Notes under the pieces: generated by a model
Databases searched by the model: none
What the model was told of the DNA's origin: nothing
What the model saw: only the letters and a program-made list of their open reading frames with translations
Translations under genes and position numbers: made by a program
Shown here: positions 1 to 8,462 of the stretch, piece by piece
Numbering within the stretch: position 1 is the stretch's first letter
Layout of the letters: every line of letters begins with the position of its first letter
DNA from: Aureimonas sp. ME7
GTDB lineage: Bacteria; Pseudomonadota; Alphaproteobacteria; Rhizobiales; Rhizobiaceae
DNA: 64,000 nt
Reading direction: 5' to 3'
NCBI RefSeq assembly: GCF_903970965.1
Contig: NZ_CAJCKW010000001.1
Span: 62,001-126,000 of the forward strand

Positions 1-1
1 C

Positions 2-394
2 CCGAACCACAAGATCGTCGTGACGGCGTTCGAGGATCCGAAGGTCAAGGGCATCAGTTGCTACGTCGCCCGGCCGCGCACGGGCGGTCTGAAGGGCGCC
101 GTGGGGCTGGCCGAGGATCCGTCGATCGCCAGCGTCTCCTGCGTCCAGACCGGACCCGTCACCTACGCCGAGGCGATCAGCGGGGACGAGGAGGGCGAGC
201 AGGTCTTCGACGAGAGCCGCTCCCTGATCTTCAAGTCGCTGGAGATCGACCGCATCCTCGACAAGGAGAACGGCAGCCTCGTCTATGTCGCGCGGACCAC
301 GCGGCTGATCGACGGGTCCCCCAGCACCTCGCTGTCGGTGGTCGCCCCGATGACATGGGAAGCCGTGCCGGCGGAGGCGCCCAAGGTTCGCTGA
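2..394 (+). CDS. creA: CreA family protein (C-terminal part, truncated by window edge)
   Basis: The reading frame is open from the first bases of the window and stops at TGA 392-394, so only the C-terminal ~130 residues are seen; the start and any signal peptide lie outside. The stretch reading NHKIVV, then DPKVKGISCYVARPRTGG and GLAEDPS, is typical of CreA, a small, usually exported protein of unknown biochemical role named from the E. coli creABCD region. Two cysteines (in ISCY and SVSC) are retained as in the family. The neighbouring gene is convergent. The GTG at position 20 is internal and is not the true start. The family call is firm; no function can be assigned. Confidence 0.85.
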   Translation, partial: PNHKIVVTAFEDPKVKGISCYVARPRTGGLKGAVGLAEDPSIASVSCVQTGPVTYAEAISGDEEGEQVFDESRSLIFKSLEIDRILDKENGSLVYVARTTRLIDGSPSTSLSVVAPMTWEAVPAEAPKVR

Positions 395-690
395 GAGCTC
401 AACCCAAAGCGCGGCTGTCGCTGGAGCCGCATCGTCCGGCAGCCGGGGACGGGAGGCTTTGTCGGTGTTGCACAGGAGGGAGTGTCGGCACCGGCAGCCA
501 GTCCCGCTGTCTGCCGGCGGCATGATGGGATGGCGTCCCCGGCAACGCTGGCCGCGATGACGCTTCGTACCCCCTTGCAGGCTCGATCCGTCCGGTGCGG
601 GACGCTCGCCGGCAAGTCCCGAGGGACCGGACGGGAGACCGTCGGGCTCGGGCGCAGCGCGCCGAGGCTCCGACATGGGATGCGGCAGTC
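395..690. other. Gap between convergent creA and ABC1 kinase gene
   Basis: About 300 bases separate two convergent gene ends. Open frames cross it on both strands, but none resembles a known protein and all continue into the flanking genes out of frame. I see no T-tract hairpin, repeat or RNA gene. Confidence 0.5.
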
Positions 691-2091
691 TCAGTCCGCG
701 CGTCCACCGGGTTCCAATCCGCTCCCGAGGGCCGATGGCACCGGGGAAGCGCCCCTTGGCTGGACGGCTCCCACATGCGCCGCGACCATCGACCGGACGT
801 CGACCCGAGCCTTCAGGCGTGCCGCAAGAAGCGCCATGCCGCTGATCTTGCGCTGGATGAAGAGCGTGTCCGTCGGCGGGACATGCCAGGTCTCGCGGTC
901 GCTCGCCACGGCGGCAGCCTGGTCGCGGATCACGGAGACCATGCGCCGGTCGGCGAAGTCGAACGGACCTGCCCGGGAGGCTTCCGTCACGATGAGTTCG
1001 ATCATCTGCCCGATCACAGCCTCGTGCCGCCGGACGGCCGCCTCGCCGAGAAAGCCTGCGTCCAGCGCGGCCCTCTTCACCGCCTCGCCATCTCCGGCAA
1101 GGCCTGCGGCAAGCAGTGTCCGGTAGCCTCGCGCGGTCGCCGTTGAAACCGTTCGCGTCGCCCCGAAGTCGAGAAGGACGACCCTTCCGGTCGAGGGCTG
1201 GTATCGGAAGTTCGCGAAGTTCGGATCGGTCTGCATCACCCGCAAGCGGAACAGTTCGTCGAGGGTGAGATCGATGAGGAGCGCCGCGATCCGGTCGCGC
1301 TCGTGTTGCGGGGCGCCGACCATGTCCTCGATCGGCACCCCCTCGACGAAGGACATGGCCAAGACGTTGTCGGTCGTGAAATCCGGCGCCATCGTCGGCA
1401 CCACGAAGGCGTCGTTGTCCGCCAGACGGTTCCGGTACGCTTCCATCTCGGCGCCCTCGCGCCGATAGTCGGTTTCCTCGTGGAGTTGCGCCTTCGCCTC
1501 GGCCAAGAGCGCGGCGATGTCGAGCCCGGGCGGCATAAGGCCGGATACGCGTAAGAGGGCCGCGACGTTGTCGACATCGGCGTCGATGCTTTCACGGACG
1601 CCGGGATACTGGATCTTGACCGCCAGCTCGCGTCCGTCGAGCGTCACCGCGCGGTGCACCTGCCCGATCGAGGCCGCGGCGATCGGCTTGCTGTCGAAGC
1701 GTTGGAAGCGAATGCGCCATTCCCGCCCCCATTCGCTCGTCAGCACCCGCTCGAGCTGGGCCGGGGGCATGGGATCGGCATCGGCGCGAAGCCGGGCCAT
1801 GATCTCCGACAGTTCGGCGGGCAGGGCGTCGCCCGCATCCAGCGAGATCATCTGCCCGAGTTTCATCGCCGCCCCGCGCAGGTGCGACAGGCGATCGGCA
1901 ACCCGCAGGAGGTTGCCGGGCGTCAGCAGCATGTCCCGCATCCGGGGCCGCTGGCCGTCCGCCATGCGCCTTGCGCCCTCGGCGAGCATGCCGCCCGCCA
2001 CGCCGCCGGCCAGCCGTCCGAACTGACCGAGCCGCGAAAGGCGCCCGCTCGGCACCGGACGACCGCTCGGGCCGTCGTCCCTTTTGCTCAT
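691..2091 (-). CDS. ABC1/AarF/UbiB-family atypical protein kinase-like protein
   Basis: A 466-residue protein of the ABC1 (AarF/UbiB/COQ8) family. The diagnostic KxGQ element (AAMKLGQ, residues ~74-80) is present. The alanine-rich loop that replaces the kinase glycine loop reads AAASIGQVHRA, a catalytic-type lysine follows in ELAVKIQYPG, and a metal-binding DFG is seen in VLLDFGATRT. Members are ATPases linked to ubiquinone biosynthesis or lipid homeostasis. This copy lacks the C-terminal membrane helices of true UbiB, so it is better called ABC1-family than UbiB. An ATG lies 72 bases upstream, but the chosen ATG at 2091 starts 4 bases after the DUF427 stop, as expected for the last gene of a three-gene operon. 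Confidence 0.85.
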   Translation of the reverse strand: MSKRDDGPSGRPVPSGRLSRLGQFGRLAGGVAGGMLAEGARRMADGQRPRMRDMLLTPGNLLRVADRLSHLRGAAMKLGQMISLDAGDALPAELSEIMARLRADADPMPPAQLERVLTSEWGREWRIRFQRFDSKPIAAASIGQVHRAVTLDGRELAVKIQYPGVRESIDADVDNVAALLRVSGLMPPGLDIAALLAEAKAQLHEETDYRREGAEMEAYRNRLADNDAFVVPTMAPDFTTDNVLAMSFVEGVPIEDMVGAPQHERDRIAALLIDLTLDELFRLRVMQTDPNFANFRYQPSTGRVVLLDFGATRTVSTATARGYRTLLAAGLAGDGEAVKRAALDAGFLGEAAVRRHEAVIGQMIELIVTEASRAGPFDFADRRMVSVIRDQAAAVASDRETWHVPPTDTLFIQRKISGMALLAARLKARVDVRSMVAAHVGAVQPRGASPVPSALGSGLEPGGRAD

Positions 2092-2095
2092 CCGC

Positions 2096-2590
2096 CTACC
2101 ATCCCGCGCTGCCCGGTCCGCCCTTGAAGGGACCTGCATATCCATCGGTGATCCAGCCGCCATAGAACGCGCCCGCCTGGGGCGTCACGGTCTGGCCGTC
2201 GACGGAGCAGCGATCGAACGGACCCGCATAGAAGGCGACGCGGTCCTTCAGGATGGCGAAGGAGGGGGTCGGCGAGGGATAGCTCCAGCCGACCCGCTCC
2301 AGCACGATGCCGTCCGTCACGACATCCCAATAGACCGCCGCGCCCTTCCATTCGCAGAAGGAGCTGCCCTGGGTTCGGCGCAGGGCGGCGGGCTCGATAT
2401 CCTCCCGCGGAACGTAGTAGCTCGGGGGATGGCTGGTCTCGAGCGTGCGGATCGTCCGACGGCTGTCGACGATCCGGCGGCCCCGATGCTCGATGACGAT
2501 ATGAGCCCCGGTTTCCCGGGCGATGGCGGGCCGAGGGAACGACCAGACGCTTTCCTGGCCGGGGGCGGTTGGCTCCGGTGTCGGTTTCAT
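2096..2590 (-). CDS. DUF427 domain protein
   Basis: A 164-residue protein matching DUF427. The N-terminal half carries SRRTIRTLETSHPPSYYVPR, then a WKGAAVYWDV segment, and the end reads FYGGWITDGYAGPFKG. These conserved aromatic and glycine blocks define the family, which is common in proteobacteria and actinobacteria; its biochemical role is not known. ATG 2590 was chosen because it overlaps the stop of the upstream DCC-family gene (ATGA overlap). The longer upstream reading frame is simply the shadow of that gene. The tight 4-base overlap upstream and the 4-base gap downstream indicate co-transcription with the DCC-family protein and the ABC1 kinase. Confidence 0.85.
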   Translation of the reverse strand: MKPTPEPTAPGQESVWSFPRPAIARETGAHIVIEHRGRRIVDSRRTIRTLETSHPPSYYVPREDIEPAALRRTQGSSFCEWKGAAVYWDVVTDGIVLERVGWSYPSPTPSFAILKDRVAFYAGPFDRCSVDGQTVTPQAGAFYGGWITDGYAGPFKGGPGSAGW

Positions 2591-2949
2591 GGGCGGTCCA
2601 GCCGACGGGCGACGCGCTGCAGGGCGGGGCGCACTCTCAGGAACGCGCGGTAGACCCGTTCGAGGAGGGCGAGCGCAGCCGGGTGGCTTGCCGCCATTCC
2701 CAACGGGCGCAGGAGCGGAACCGCACGCCACATGGCCGCAAAAGCCTCGGCGCCGCTGACGAGGCGCCCGTTCTCCGATGCGTGGAAGTGGGCGAGAAGG
2801 TCGCCGCGGTTCACCGGGCATCCCGTCGTCTCGCCCCGTGACGCATCGACGAAGCGGATCGAGCCGCGACGATCGAGCCTGCGGACGAGGGCTATCTCCC
2901 GCCGACACAAGGGGCACGCCCCGTCATACCAAACCGTCAGTTCTTCCAT
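2587..2949 (-). CDS. DCC-family (DUF393) thiol-disulfide oxidoreductase-like protein
   Basis: A 120-residue protein of the DUF393/DCC family. The signature DxxCPLC motif appears as VWYDGACPLCRREIALVRR at residues 5-23, giving a CxxC pair in a thioredoxin-like context. Members are predicted thiol-disulfide oxidoreductases; substrates are generally unknown. ATG 2949 puts the motif at the usual distance from the N-terminus, whereas the longer frame upstream adds 56 residues of non-family sequence. It is the first gene of the operon with the DUF427 and ABC1 genes, which may hint at a redox-linked quinone or lipid function, but that is inference only. Confidence 0.85.
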   Translation of the reverse strand: MEELTVWYDGACPLCRREIALVRRLDRRGSIRFVDASRGETTGCPVNRGDLLAHFHASENGRLVSGAEAFAAMWRAVPLLRPLGMAASHPAALALLERVYRAFLRVRPALQRVARRLDRP

Positions 2950-3537
2950 GGCGAAGAGATGGTGCACCCGCATCCCGAAGTCGCGTCCGGCGGCATGCGG
3001 CAGATCGCGCCGGGCATCGTGTTCGCGCGTGTTCGTGCCTGCGTCGATATCGGGGTCGCCGAACTCGGCGAGGACACGGGGAGACACATTCCGGGCCCCG
3101 TCGAAAGCGGCGCGCATGCCCTTCGAACGGTCGCCGGGATACCCTCACGCCTGCCATGCCGCGATCGAACGGACTGGAGGAATTCGGAACGCAACGGCGC
3201 CGCGATTTGGGCACCGGCGATCTTGGGCTCGACGAAATCGCTTGAGGGGGCCGGGTTCATACTCCGCCTCGTCGACCTCGCTCCGGAAAACGGACAGTCC
3301 CGTCTCCTGTCGAAGATCCCGCACGCGGAGCGTGGAACGGCAGGGCGGTCGCCCGAGCCGACCGTCCGGATCGTTCGGGTGGCGGCCGGCGCCATGTGCG
3401 CGAACATGGGAGCGGCCTCGCAGCACTGTCGGTGCGGCACCGGAATCCTCTCGCGAACTTCGGCTCTCTCGACGGCGATCGGCGAAGGCGCATGTCGAGT
3501 CCAGATCATGCGTCGGGAGTCCTGATCTTCGGCAGCA
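2950..3537. other. 588-base region without a recognised gene
   Basis: The interval lies upstream of the DCC-family gene and downstream of the endonuclease-III-like gene, both on the minus strand. It contains overlapping open frames on both strands (about 188 codons at 2959-3525 plus, 190 codons at 2937-3509 minus). Neither product shows a recognisable domain, hydrophobic segment or motif. High GC makes such long chance frames common. The promoter for the three-gene operon presumably lies near 2950-3050, but I see no convincing -35/-10 pair. Confidence 0.45.
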
Positions 3538-4215
3538 TCAGGAGGGCGCCTCCTTCGTGGCGGAGAACCAGCGGCAGAGGTCGTTCAGGAAGCAGGTTTC
3601 GCAGCGGGGGCGGCGGGACTGGCAGACGGCCTTGCCGAACTGGATCAGCCAGAAATGGCCGTCGTGCATCGCCCAAGGGGGCACGGTGCGCTCCAGCGCT
3701 TCCGCCGTCTTGTCGGCGGTGCGCTCGTTCGTGAGGCCGGTCCGGTTGGCGACGCGGAAGACGTGCGTGTCCACCGCGATCGTGTCTTCGTCGAAGGCGA
3801 AGCTCATGACGATGTCGGCGCATTTTCGCCCGATGCCGGGCAGGCTCATCAGCCCCGCCCGGTCGCGCGGCACGACCCGGCCGTGCTCCTCGATCAGGGC
3901 GTGACATAGGCGGCGGATACTTTTCGCCTTCATGTTGTAGAGGCCGCAGGGCTTGATCGCGCGCGCGATCTCCTCCTCGCTCAAAGTGAGCATCTCGTCG
4001 GGCGTTCGGGCCAGCGCGAAGAGGTTGCGGACGGCGGCGGCCGTGTTCACGTCGCGGCTTTGCGCCGACAGGAGGCAGGACACCACGGAGCGGAACGGGT
4101 CGGGCTGATCCTTCGGACCCTTTGCGTCTTTCGTTCGTCCCGGCATGTGCGCCGCGAGACGGCGAAATGTTTCCTCGCGCTCGGCCTCGCCCATTACCTC
4201 GCTTCGTTCCGCCAT
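3538..4215 (-). CDS. Endonuclease III-like HhH-GPD DNA glycosylase (divergent paralogue)
   Basis: A 225-residue iron-sulfur base-excision DNA glycosylase/AP lyase. The helix-hairpin-helix motif LPGIGRK is at residues 125-131, with Lys131 at the Schiff-base position, and the catalytic aspartate is Asp149 in TIAVDTHVFRV. The C-terminal 4Fe-4S loop has Cys198, Cys205, Cys208 and Cys214 (C-x6-C-x2-C-x5-C). It differs clearly from the canonical Nth encoded at 5888-6748, for example SAQSRDVNTA versus SAQMTDAGVN in the substrate-pocket helix, so substrate range may differ. ATG 4215 was chosen; a second ATG seven codons further in is possible. It is the last gene of a minus-strand group with DUF2244 and the Ada-like gene. 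Confidence 0.88.
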   Translation of the reverse strand: MAERSEVMGEAEREETFRRLAAHMPGRTKDAKGPKDQPDPFRSVVSCLLSAQSRDVNTAAAVRNLFALARTPDEMLTLSEEEIARAIKPCGLYNMKAKSIRRLCHALIEEHGRVVPRDRAGLMSLPGIGRKCADIVMSFAFDEDTIAVDTHVFRVANRTGLTNERTADKTAEALERTVPPWAMHDGHFWLIQFGKAVCQSRRPRCETCFLNDLCRWFSATKEAPS

Positions 4216-4286
4216 CGCCGCGTCCGCTTCCGTTTTCACGAGGCGGGGACGCGGCAAGGCGGTTTCGGGTTCCCGGCCCGCGACGA

Positions 4287-5234
4287 TCAGGCCGCCGCCT
4301 CGCTCCCGCCCTTCACGCCGAACTCCCAGCCCAGCATGGCGCGCTTGCGCGTCAGGCCCCAATGATAGCCCGTCAGCGCGCCGGACTTGCCGACCACGCG
4401 GTGGCAGGGCACCACGAAGGACAGGGGATTGCGCCCGACCGCCGCGCCCACGGCGCGCGATGCCTTCGGGCTGCCGATCTCGGCGGCGATGCCGGAATAG
4501 GTGTGCGAGGCGCCGAAGGGGATCGCCAGGAGCCGCTCCCAGACCTTGACCTCGAAATCGGTGCCGATCAGGACGACGCGCAGCGGCGCGGCTCCCGCCC
4601 AACTGTCCAGTCGGAACACGCGCTCGAGGCGGCGCCCGGCGCCCTCATCCGAGCGGGTGGCGGCCGCGCGCGGCCAGCGGCCGAGAAGATCGGCCAGCGC
4701 ATGGGCGTCGCCGCCCCGGTCCTCGTCGGAAAAGGCAAGACCCGCAAGGCCCCGCTCGGTCCACACGGCGAGTGCGCGGCCGAAGGGCGTGTCCCCGAAT
4801 CCGTAAGACAGGGCAAGGCCCTCCCCGCGCGTCTTGTGCGCGCCCGGGCTCATCGCCTCGTGTTTGACGAAGAGATCATGGAGGCGCGAAGGGCCGGACA
4901 GGCCGACCTCAATCGCCGTGTCGAGAAGCGGCAGGCCGCCCGCCAAATGCCGACGTGCATGGTCGATGGTGACCGCCTGGAGAAAGGCCTTGGGCGACAG
5001 GCCGGCCCAGCGCCGGAAGGTCGCTTCCAGATGGGCGGGCTCGGCGCCGCAGGCGAGCGCGATCTCGGCGAGCGACGGCTGCGCCCGGTAGCGATCGGAG
5101 ACGAACTCGATCACCCGGCGCACCAGGGCGTAGTCGGACGGGGGCGCCAGGGCTTCGAGGGGGCGGACCGGCGGCTCGGCGACGCTCGGTCCGAGGGCGG
5201 GAAGGGGGCCGGGGAAGGGGGCGTGAAGGGTCAT
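4287..5234 (-). CDS. Ada-like bifunctional AraC regulator / O6-methylguanine-DNA methyltransferase
   Basis: A 315-residue fusion of an AraC-type helix-turn-helix region (about residues 35-125) to a methylguanine-DNA methyltransferase domain (about 140-310). The suicidal acceptor motif PCHRV is at residues 276-280 with Cys277 as alkyl acceptor, and GIAAEIGSPKASRAVGAAVG is the DNA-binding wing and recognition helix. The N-terminal zinc and methylphosphotriester domain of E. coli Ada is missing, so it is the 'AdaB with HTH' architecture common in alphaproteobacteria. It repairs O6-alkylguanine and could regulate its own operon, although without the N-terminal sensor cysteines the inducing signal is unclear. 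It lies 71 bases before the Nth-like gene, which fits a repair operon. Confidence 0.9.
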   Translation of the reverse strand: MTLHAPFPGPLPALGPSVAEPPVRPLEALAPPSDYALVRRVIEFVSDRYRAQPSLAEIALACGAEPAHLEATFRRWAGLSPKAFLQAVTIDHARRHLAGGLPLLDTAIEVGLSGPSRLHDLFVKHEAMSPGAHKTRGEGLALSYGFGDTPFGRALAVWTERGLAGLAFSDEDRGGDAHALADLLGRWPRAAATRSDEGAGRRLERVFRLDSWAGAAPLRVVLIGTDFEVKVWERLLAIPFGASHTYSGIAAEIGSPKASRAVGAAVGRNPLSFVVPCHRVVGKSGALTGYHWGLTRKRAMLGWEFGVKGGSEAAA

Positions 5235-5319
5235 GGAAACGCTCTCGGGCCGTCTTGATCAACGGAACGATGAACCCTCCCGCGCGGCGCCGCCACCCGT
5301 TTTCCGGCAAGACGCGCCC

Positions 5320-5799
5320 TCAGCCGCGCTTGGCCTCGTTCAGAGCCCTGGTAAAGGCCTCGGCGAAGCTTTCGCGGTCGTCCGGATTGAGAAAGGCGCC
5401 GATCTCGGTCTGCCGCCCTTCCGCGGCCACGGCCATGTGGGTGACGCCGGCCAGCTGGTGGCGGCGCACCAGGAAGCGCGTCCAGAACGGATTGTAGCGC
5501 GCCTCGCTCCGGTGCCCCTTCGCCGACGTCTTGACGATGGCGAGCTCGGTGCGCGACACCAGCACCTCCTCGCTGGCCTTGGCCGAACGGAAGCTTGCCT
5601 TCAACGCCAGCCAGAGGAGGAACACGTCGAGCCCGAAGAAGCCGACCACCGGCCAGGCGCCGTTGGCGATGAAGATCGCGCACGACAGGACGCTGGCCCC
5701 GCCGAACAGGGCCATGGTCACGTTGAAGCCCCGCGTCCCCAGCGATCGGTAGGGGGTGAGCAGGGCGTGGAACAGGGGTGTCTCGGCGCTCTCCGGCAT
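5320..5799 (-). CDS. DUF2244 two-helix membrane protein
   Basis: A 159-residue protein of the DUF2244 family, typical of alphaproteobacteria. Two hydrophobic helices occupy roughly residues 25-70 (ASVLSCAIFIANGAWPVVGF then LDVFLLWLALKASF), followed by a soluble domain with TEIGAFLNPDDRESFAEAF near the end. The family has no established function; it is often found beside cytochrome oxidase or nth genes. It is divergent from the canonical nth gene (88-base gap) and 85 bases upstream of the Ada-like gene on the same strand. The ATG at 5799 gives the usual length. Confidence 0.85.
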   Translation of the reverse strand: MPESAETPLFHALLTPYRSLGTRGFNVTMALFGGASVLSCAIFIANGAWPVVGFFGLDVFLLWLALKASFRSAKASEEVLVSRTELAIVKTSAKGHRSEARYNPFWTRFLVRRHQLAGVTHMAVAAEGRQTEIGAFLNPDDRESFAEAFTRALNEAKRG

Positions 5800-5887
5800 C
5801 TCCGGCTTGCCTCATAGGCTGGATCCGTTCCAAAGAACCGGACGACGGATCGCGTGAAGACCTCGGCGGCCAGGATAGGCGAAAATC

Positions 5888-6748
5888 ATGGCGGAAACAG
5901 TCCCCGCGTCCAAACGCGCGCCCAGCCGGGCCAAGGCGGCTGCGGCCAAGGCGCCGGCGAAGGGCAAGGCGAAATCGGCCGTCGCCAAGGCGGTGCGGGC
6001 CAAGGCCGAAACGGCGGCGCCGCCCATCCCCTATTCGGCCGACGAGATCGCCGAGATCTTCCGCCGCTTCGCCGTGCAGCGTCCCCATCCGACGTCCGAG
6101 CTGGAGCATGTCAACACGTTCACACTGCTGGTGGCGGTGGTTCTGTCGGCGCAGATGACGGATGCCGGCGTCAACCGCGCGACGCGTGGCCTGTTCGCCC
6201 GAGCCTCGACGCCGGCCGCGATGGCCGCGCTCGGCGAGGACGAGATCCGCGAGGCGATCCGCTCCGTCGGCTTCTTCCGCACCAAGGCGAAGAACGTGCA
6301 GCGGCTTTCGGAGATCCTACGCGATGAGTTCGCGGGCGAGGTGCCGCATGACCGGGCCTCCCTGGAAAAGCTGCCGGGCGTCGGTCGCAAGACCGCCAAC
6401 GTCATCATGAACACGGCCTTCGGCGAGGAAACGCTGGCCGTCGACACCCATATCCTGCGCATCGGCAACCGGCTGAAGATCGCGCCCGGTAAGACGCCGG
6501 AAGCGGTGGAGGCGGGGTTCCTGCGGATTATTCCGGACGGGTTCCTGCGCCACGCCCATCACTGGCTGATCCTTCACGGCCGCTTCGTGTGCAAGGCACG
6601 AAAGCCCGATTGCGAGCATTGCGTCATCGCCGACCTTTGCCGCGCCGACGAGAAATGGTGCGAAACGCCCGCCCCGCTCGTCGCGCTTCCCGACGCCCCG
6701 CCCGGACCCCAGCCGCTGCCGCCGGGCGCCAAGCGCCCGGGCGGGTGA
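5888..6748 (+). CDS. nth: Endonuclease III (DNA-(apurinic or apyrimidinic site) lyase)
   Basis: A 286-residue canonical endonuclease III, which removes oxidised pyrimidines and cleaves at AP sites. HhH motif LPGVGRK is at 162-168 with catalytic Lys168; Asp186 lies in TLAVDTHILRI; the iron-sulfur loop cysteines are 235, 242, 245 and 251. It is longer than E. coli Nth (211 aa) because of a ~45-residue N-terminal extension rich in Lys, Ala and Arg, and a ~30-residue proline-rich tail. The basic extension looks like a nonspecific DNA-binding arm (inference). ATG 5888 is the only convincing start in frame. It is divergent from DUF2244 and is the second endonuclease III homologue within 3 kb. Confidence 0.95.
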   Translation: MAETVPASKRAPSRAKAAAAKAPAKGKAKSAVAKAVRAKAETAAPPIPYSADEIAEIFRRFAVQRPHPTSELEHVNTFTLLVAVVLSAQMTDAGVNRATRGLFARASTPAAMAALGEDEIREAIRSVGFFRTKAKNVQRLSEILRDEFAGEVPHDRASLEKLPGVGRKTANVIMNTAFGEETLAVDTHILRIGNRLKIAPGKTPEAVEAGFLRIIPDGFLRHAHHWLILHGRFVCKARKPDCEHCVIADLCRADEKWCETPAPLVALPDAPPGPQPLPPGAKRPGG

Positions 6749-6858
6749 GGCGGGACATGCGATCGGGCGATGACGCCGCCGATCGCGGGGGATAGGCTGG
6801 GGCATCCCCCCGGCCGAGACCTTCGAGGCCGGATCGCACGTGACGCGGGAGGCTGGCC

Positions 6859-7725
6859 ATGCGCCGGAAACCGAACGGAGCCGGCCTTCGTCGCGGCCTT
6901 GCCGCGACATCGTGCCGGCGCATGGGCTCGGCCGCGCTCGTTCTCGCGGGCCTCGCGTGTTTCGGCCTGCCTGCCCTGGCGGGGAACCCAGCCGAGCCGT
7001 CGCGGCCTCCTTACGCCGGGGAGAAGGCCGATTCCCCGTATCGAACCCTACGTTCCGAGGCGCGGTTCGCCTTTCCCGGCGCGCTGCCCGCTCGCGGGAT
7101 TCTGCTGGCGCGGGGAAACTTCCTTTCGCCGAAGGCGCACTGGATCGTGGTCGATCTCGACGCGGGGACCCTGCGCCGCGCGACGACGCACCTGTCGGGG
7201 CGAACGGCGGGCGGCGAGCCCGTCGCCGTCCTCGATGCCGACCGGACGCAGCGCCTCGCGCCCGCCGCGATCGAGGCCCTCGTCATCGGCGCCAACGCGA
7301 TCTGGAAGGGGGAACCGGTCGACCGGCCGCGGCTCGGCGAGCCGACCGACCAGACCTGCAGCCTCGCCCTCTTCGACGGCGACGAGGTTCTGCACGAGTT
7401 CGCCTCGGCCTGCCCGCGACCGGACTTCGCGAAGGCGCTGGACGCGGCGGCGAACCCCGAGCCAGCAGCCGACACGGTGGATCCCGCCGGCTCGCTCCCC
7501 GCCGCGATCGGCTCGGCGCACCGGGAGGCCGACGGCACGCTCGTCCTCCGGCTGCGGGCCGAAAGCGAGGACGGCTCGATCATCGGGGACGGCGAGCTGC
7601 GCACCCGGCCGGGCGATCCCGACTACGAGCGCGTCCGCCGCCATCTCGGACCCATTCCGCCCGGCGGCGAGGTCGCCGTTCGCCCCTTTCCGAAGACCTG
7701 GGACGCGGAGCCTTCGGACCCTTGA
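6859..7725 (+). CDS. Predicted secreted protein of unknown function
   Basis: A 288-residue protein I do not recognise. The N-terminus has a long basic n-region followed by a hydrophobic core (SAALVLAGLACFGLPALAG), which looks like a Sec signal peptide cleaved around residue 41. The mature part is mostly hydrophilic with no obvious catalytic motif; two cysteines (TCSLALF and ASACPRP) could form a disulfide. A GGGAGG ribosome-binding site ends about 7 bases before ATG 6859 and supports this start. The gene is convergent with queE, with only 14 bases between the stops. No homology-based function can be proposed. Confidence 0.65.
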   Translation: MRRKPNGAGLRRGLAATSCRRMGSAALVLAGLACFGLPALAGNPAEPSRPPYAGEKADSPYRTLRSEARFAFPGALPARGILLARGNFLSPKAHWIVVDLDAGTLRRATTHLSGRTAGGEPVAVLDADRTQRLAPAAIEALVIGANAIWKGEPVDRPRLGEPTDQTCSLALFDGDEVLHEFASACPRPDFAKALDAAANPEPAADTVDPAGSLPAAIGSAHREADGTLVLRLRAESEDGSIIGDGELRTRPGDPDYERVRRHLGPIPPGGEVAVRPFPKTWDAEPSDP

Positions 7726-7739
7726 ACCCGATCCGGAGG

Positions 7740-8462
7740 TCAGACCCCCTTGCGGTTGCCCCAAAGAAACACGTGGAGCTGGGGCAGGACGCGGGGCTGG
7801 AACCAGCCGTCGGCGACCACGGCGTCCACCAGCCAGCGCATGCAAGCGGCGAGCGCTTCGAGATCGGCCGGATCGTCCTCGCGGGCATGTTTACCCGCCG
7901 GGTTGCCGGGCTGGAGCACCAGCGGTAGATTGGGAAAGCGCCGGGCGGCACCCCGCGCGAAAGCGTAGTCCGCCTCGTCGAAGACCACGATCTTCATCAT
8001 CACACGGGCCGGGCCGGCCGCCGCGACGCAGGCCGCGAACGCGTCCCAGTCCGGCACCATGCCGCTCGACGGAGGCTTGGGGCTGAGCACCAGCGTGTCG
8101 AGATCCGTGAACCAGGGGCGGGCGATCGAGCCTTGCGTTTCCAGGGCGAAGCGATAGCCCTCGCGCCGGCCAAAAGCGATGAGGGGGCCGAGCGGCTGGA
8201 TCGCCGGGTTGCCGCCCGACAAGGACACGAGAAGCGGGCGCTCGCCGCTCAAAACTCGCACCCGTTCCCAGATTGCCTCCGCGCTCATCGGCGCCCAGGT
8301 GTCGCGGAACGCGCTATCCACCGCGTGCAGCGTGTCGCACCAGTCGCAGCGATAGTCGCACCCGCCGGTGCGCACGAACACGGTCGGCTCGCCGATCAAG
8401 GCGCCCTCGCCCTGGATCGTCGGCCCGAAGATTTCCGAAACGCGGATCACGTCCGCGCTCAC
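7740..8462 (-). CDS. queE: 7-carboxy-7-deazaguanine synthase QueE (radical SAM)
   Basis: A 240-residue radical SAM enzyme that converts 6-carboxytetrahydropterin to 7-carboxy-7-deazaguanine, the third committed step toward preQ0 and queuosine. The cluster-binding motif CDYRCDWCD (residues ~31-39) has the QueE spacing C-x3-C-x2-C, preceded by the family hallmark [19 protein letters not shown] and LETQGS are further QueE blocks that contact substrate and SAM. The start is GTG 8462, whose GTGA overlaps the TGA stop of queD by four bases; any earlier start would lie inside queD. It is the last gene of the queC-queD-queE operon. Confidence 0.94.
   Translation of the reverse strand: MSADVIRVSEIFGPTIQGEGALIGEPTVFVRTGGCDYRCDWCDTLHAVDSAFRDTWAPMSAEAIWERVRVLSGERPLLVSLSGGNPAIQPLGPLIAFGRREGYRFALETQGSIARPWFTDLDTLVLSPKPPSSGMVPDWDAFAACVAAAGPARVMMKIVVFDEADYAFARGAARRFPNLPLVLQPGNPAGKHAREDDPADLEALAACMRWLVDAVVADGWFQPRVLPQLHVFLWGNRKGV

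Noticed and set aside
482-1126. 214-codon plus-strand frame overlapping the ABC1 kinase gene
   Set aside because: Antisense shadow for most of its length and lacks any recognisable domain.
2959-3525. 188-codon plus-strand frame in the 588-base gap
   Set aside because: No domain, no convincing ribosome-binding site, and an equally long frame on the other strand; not enough to call a gene.
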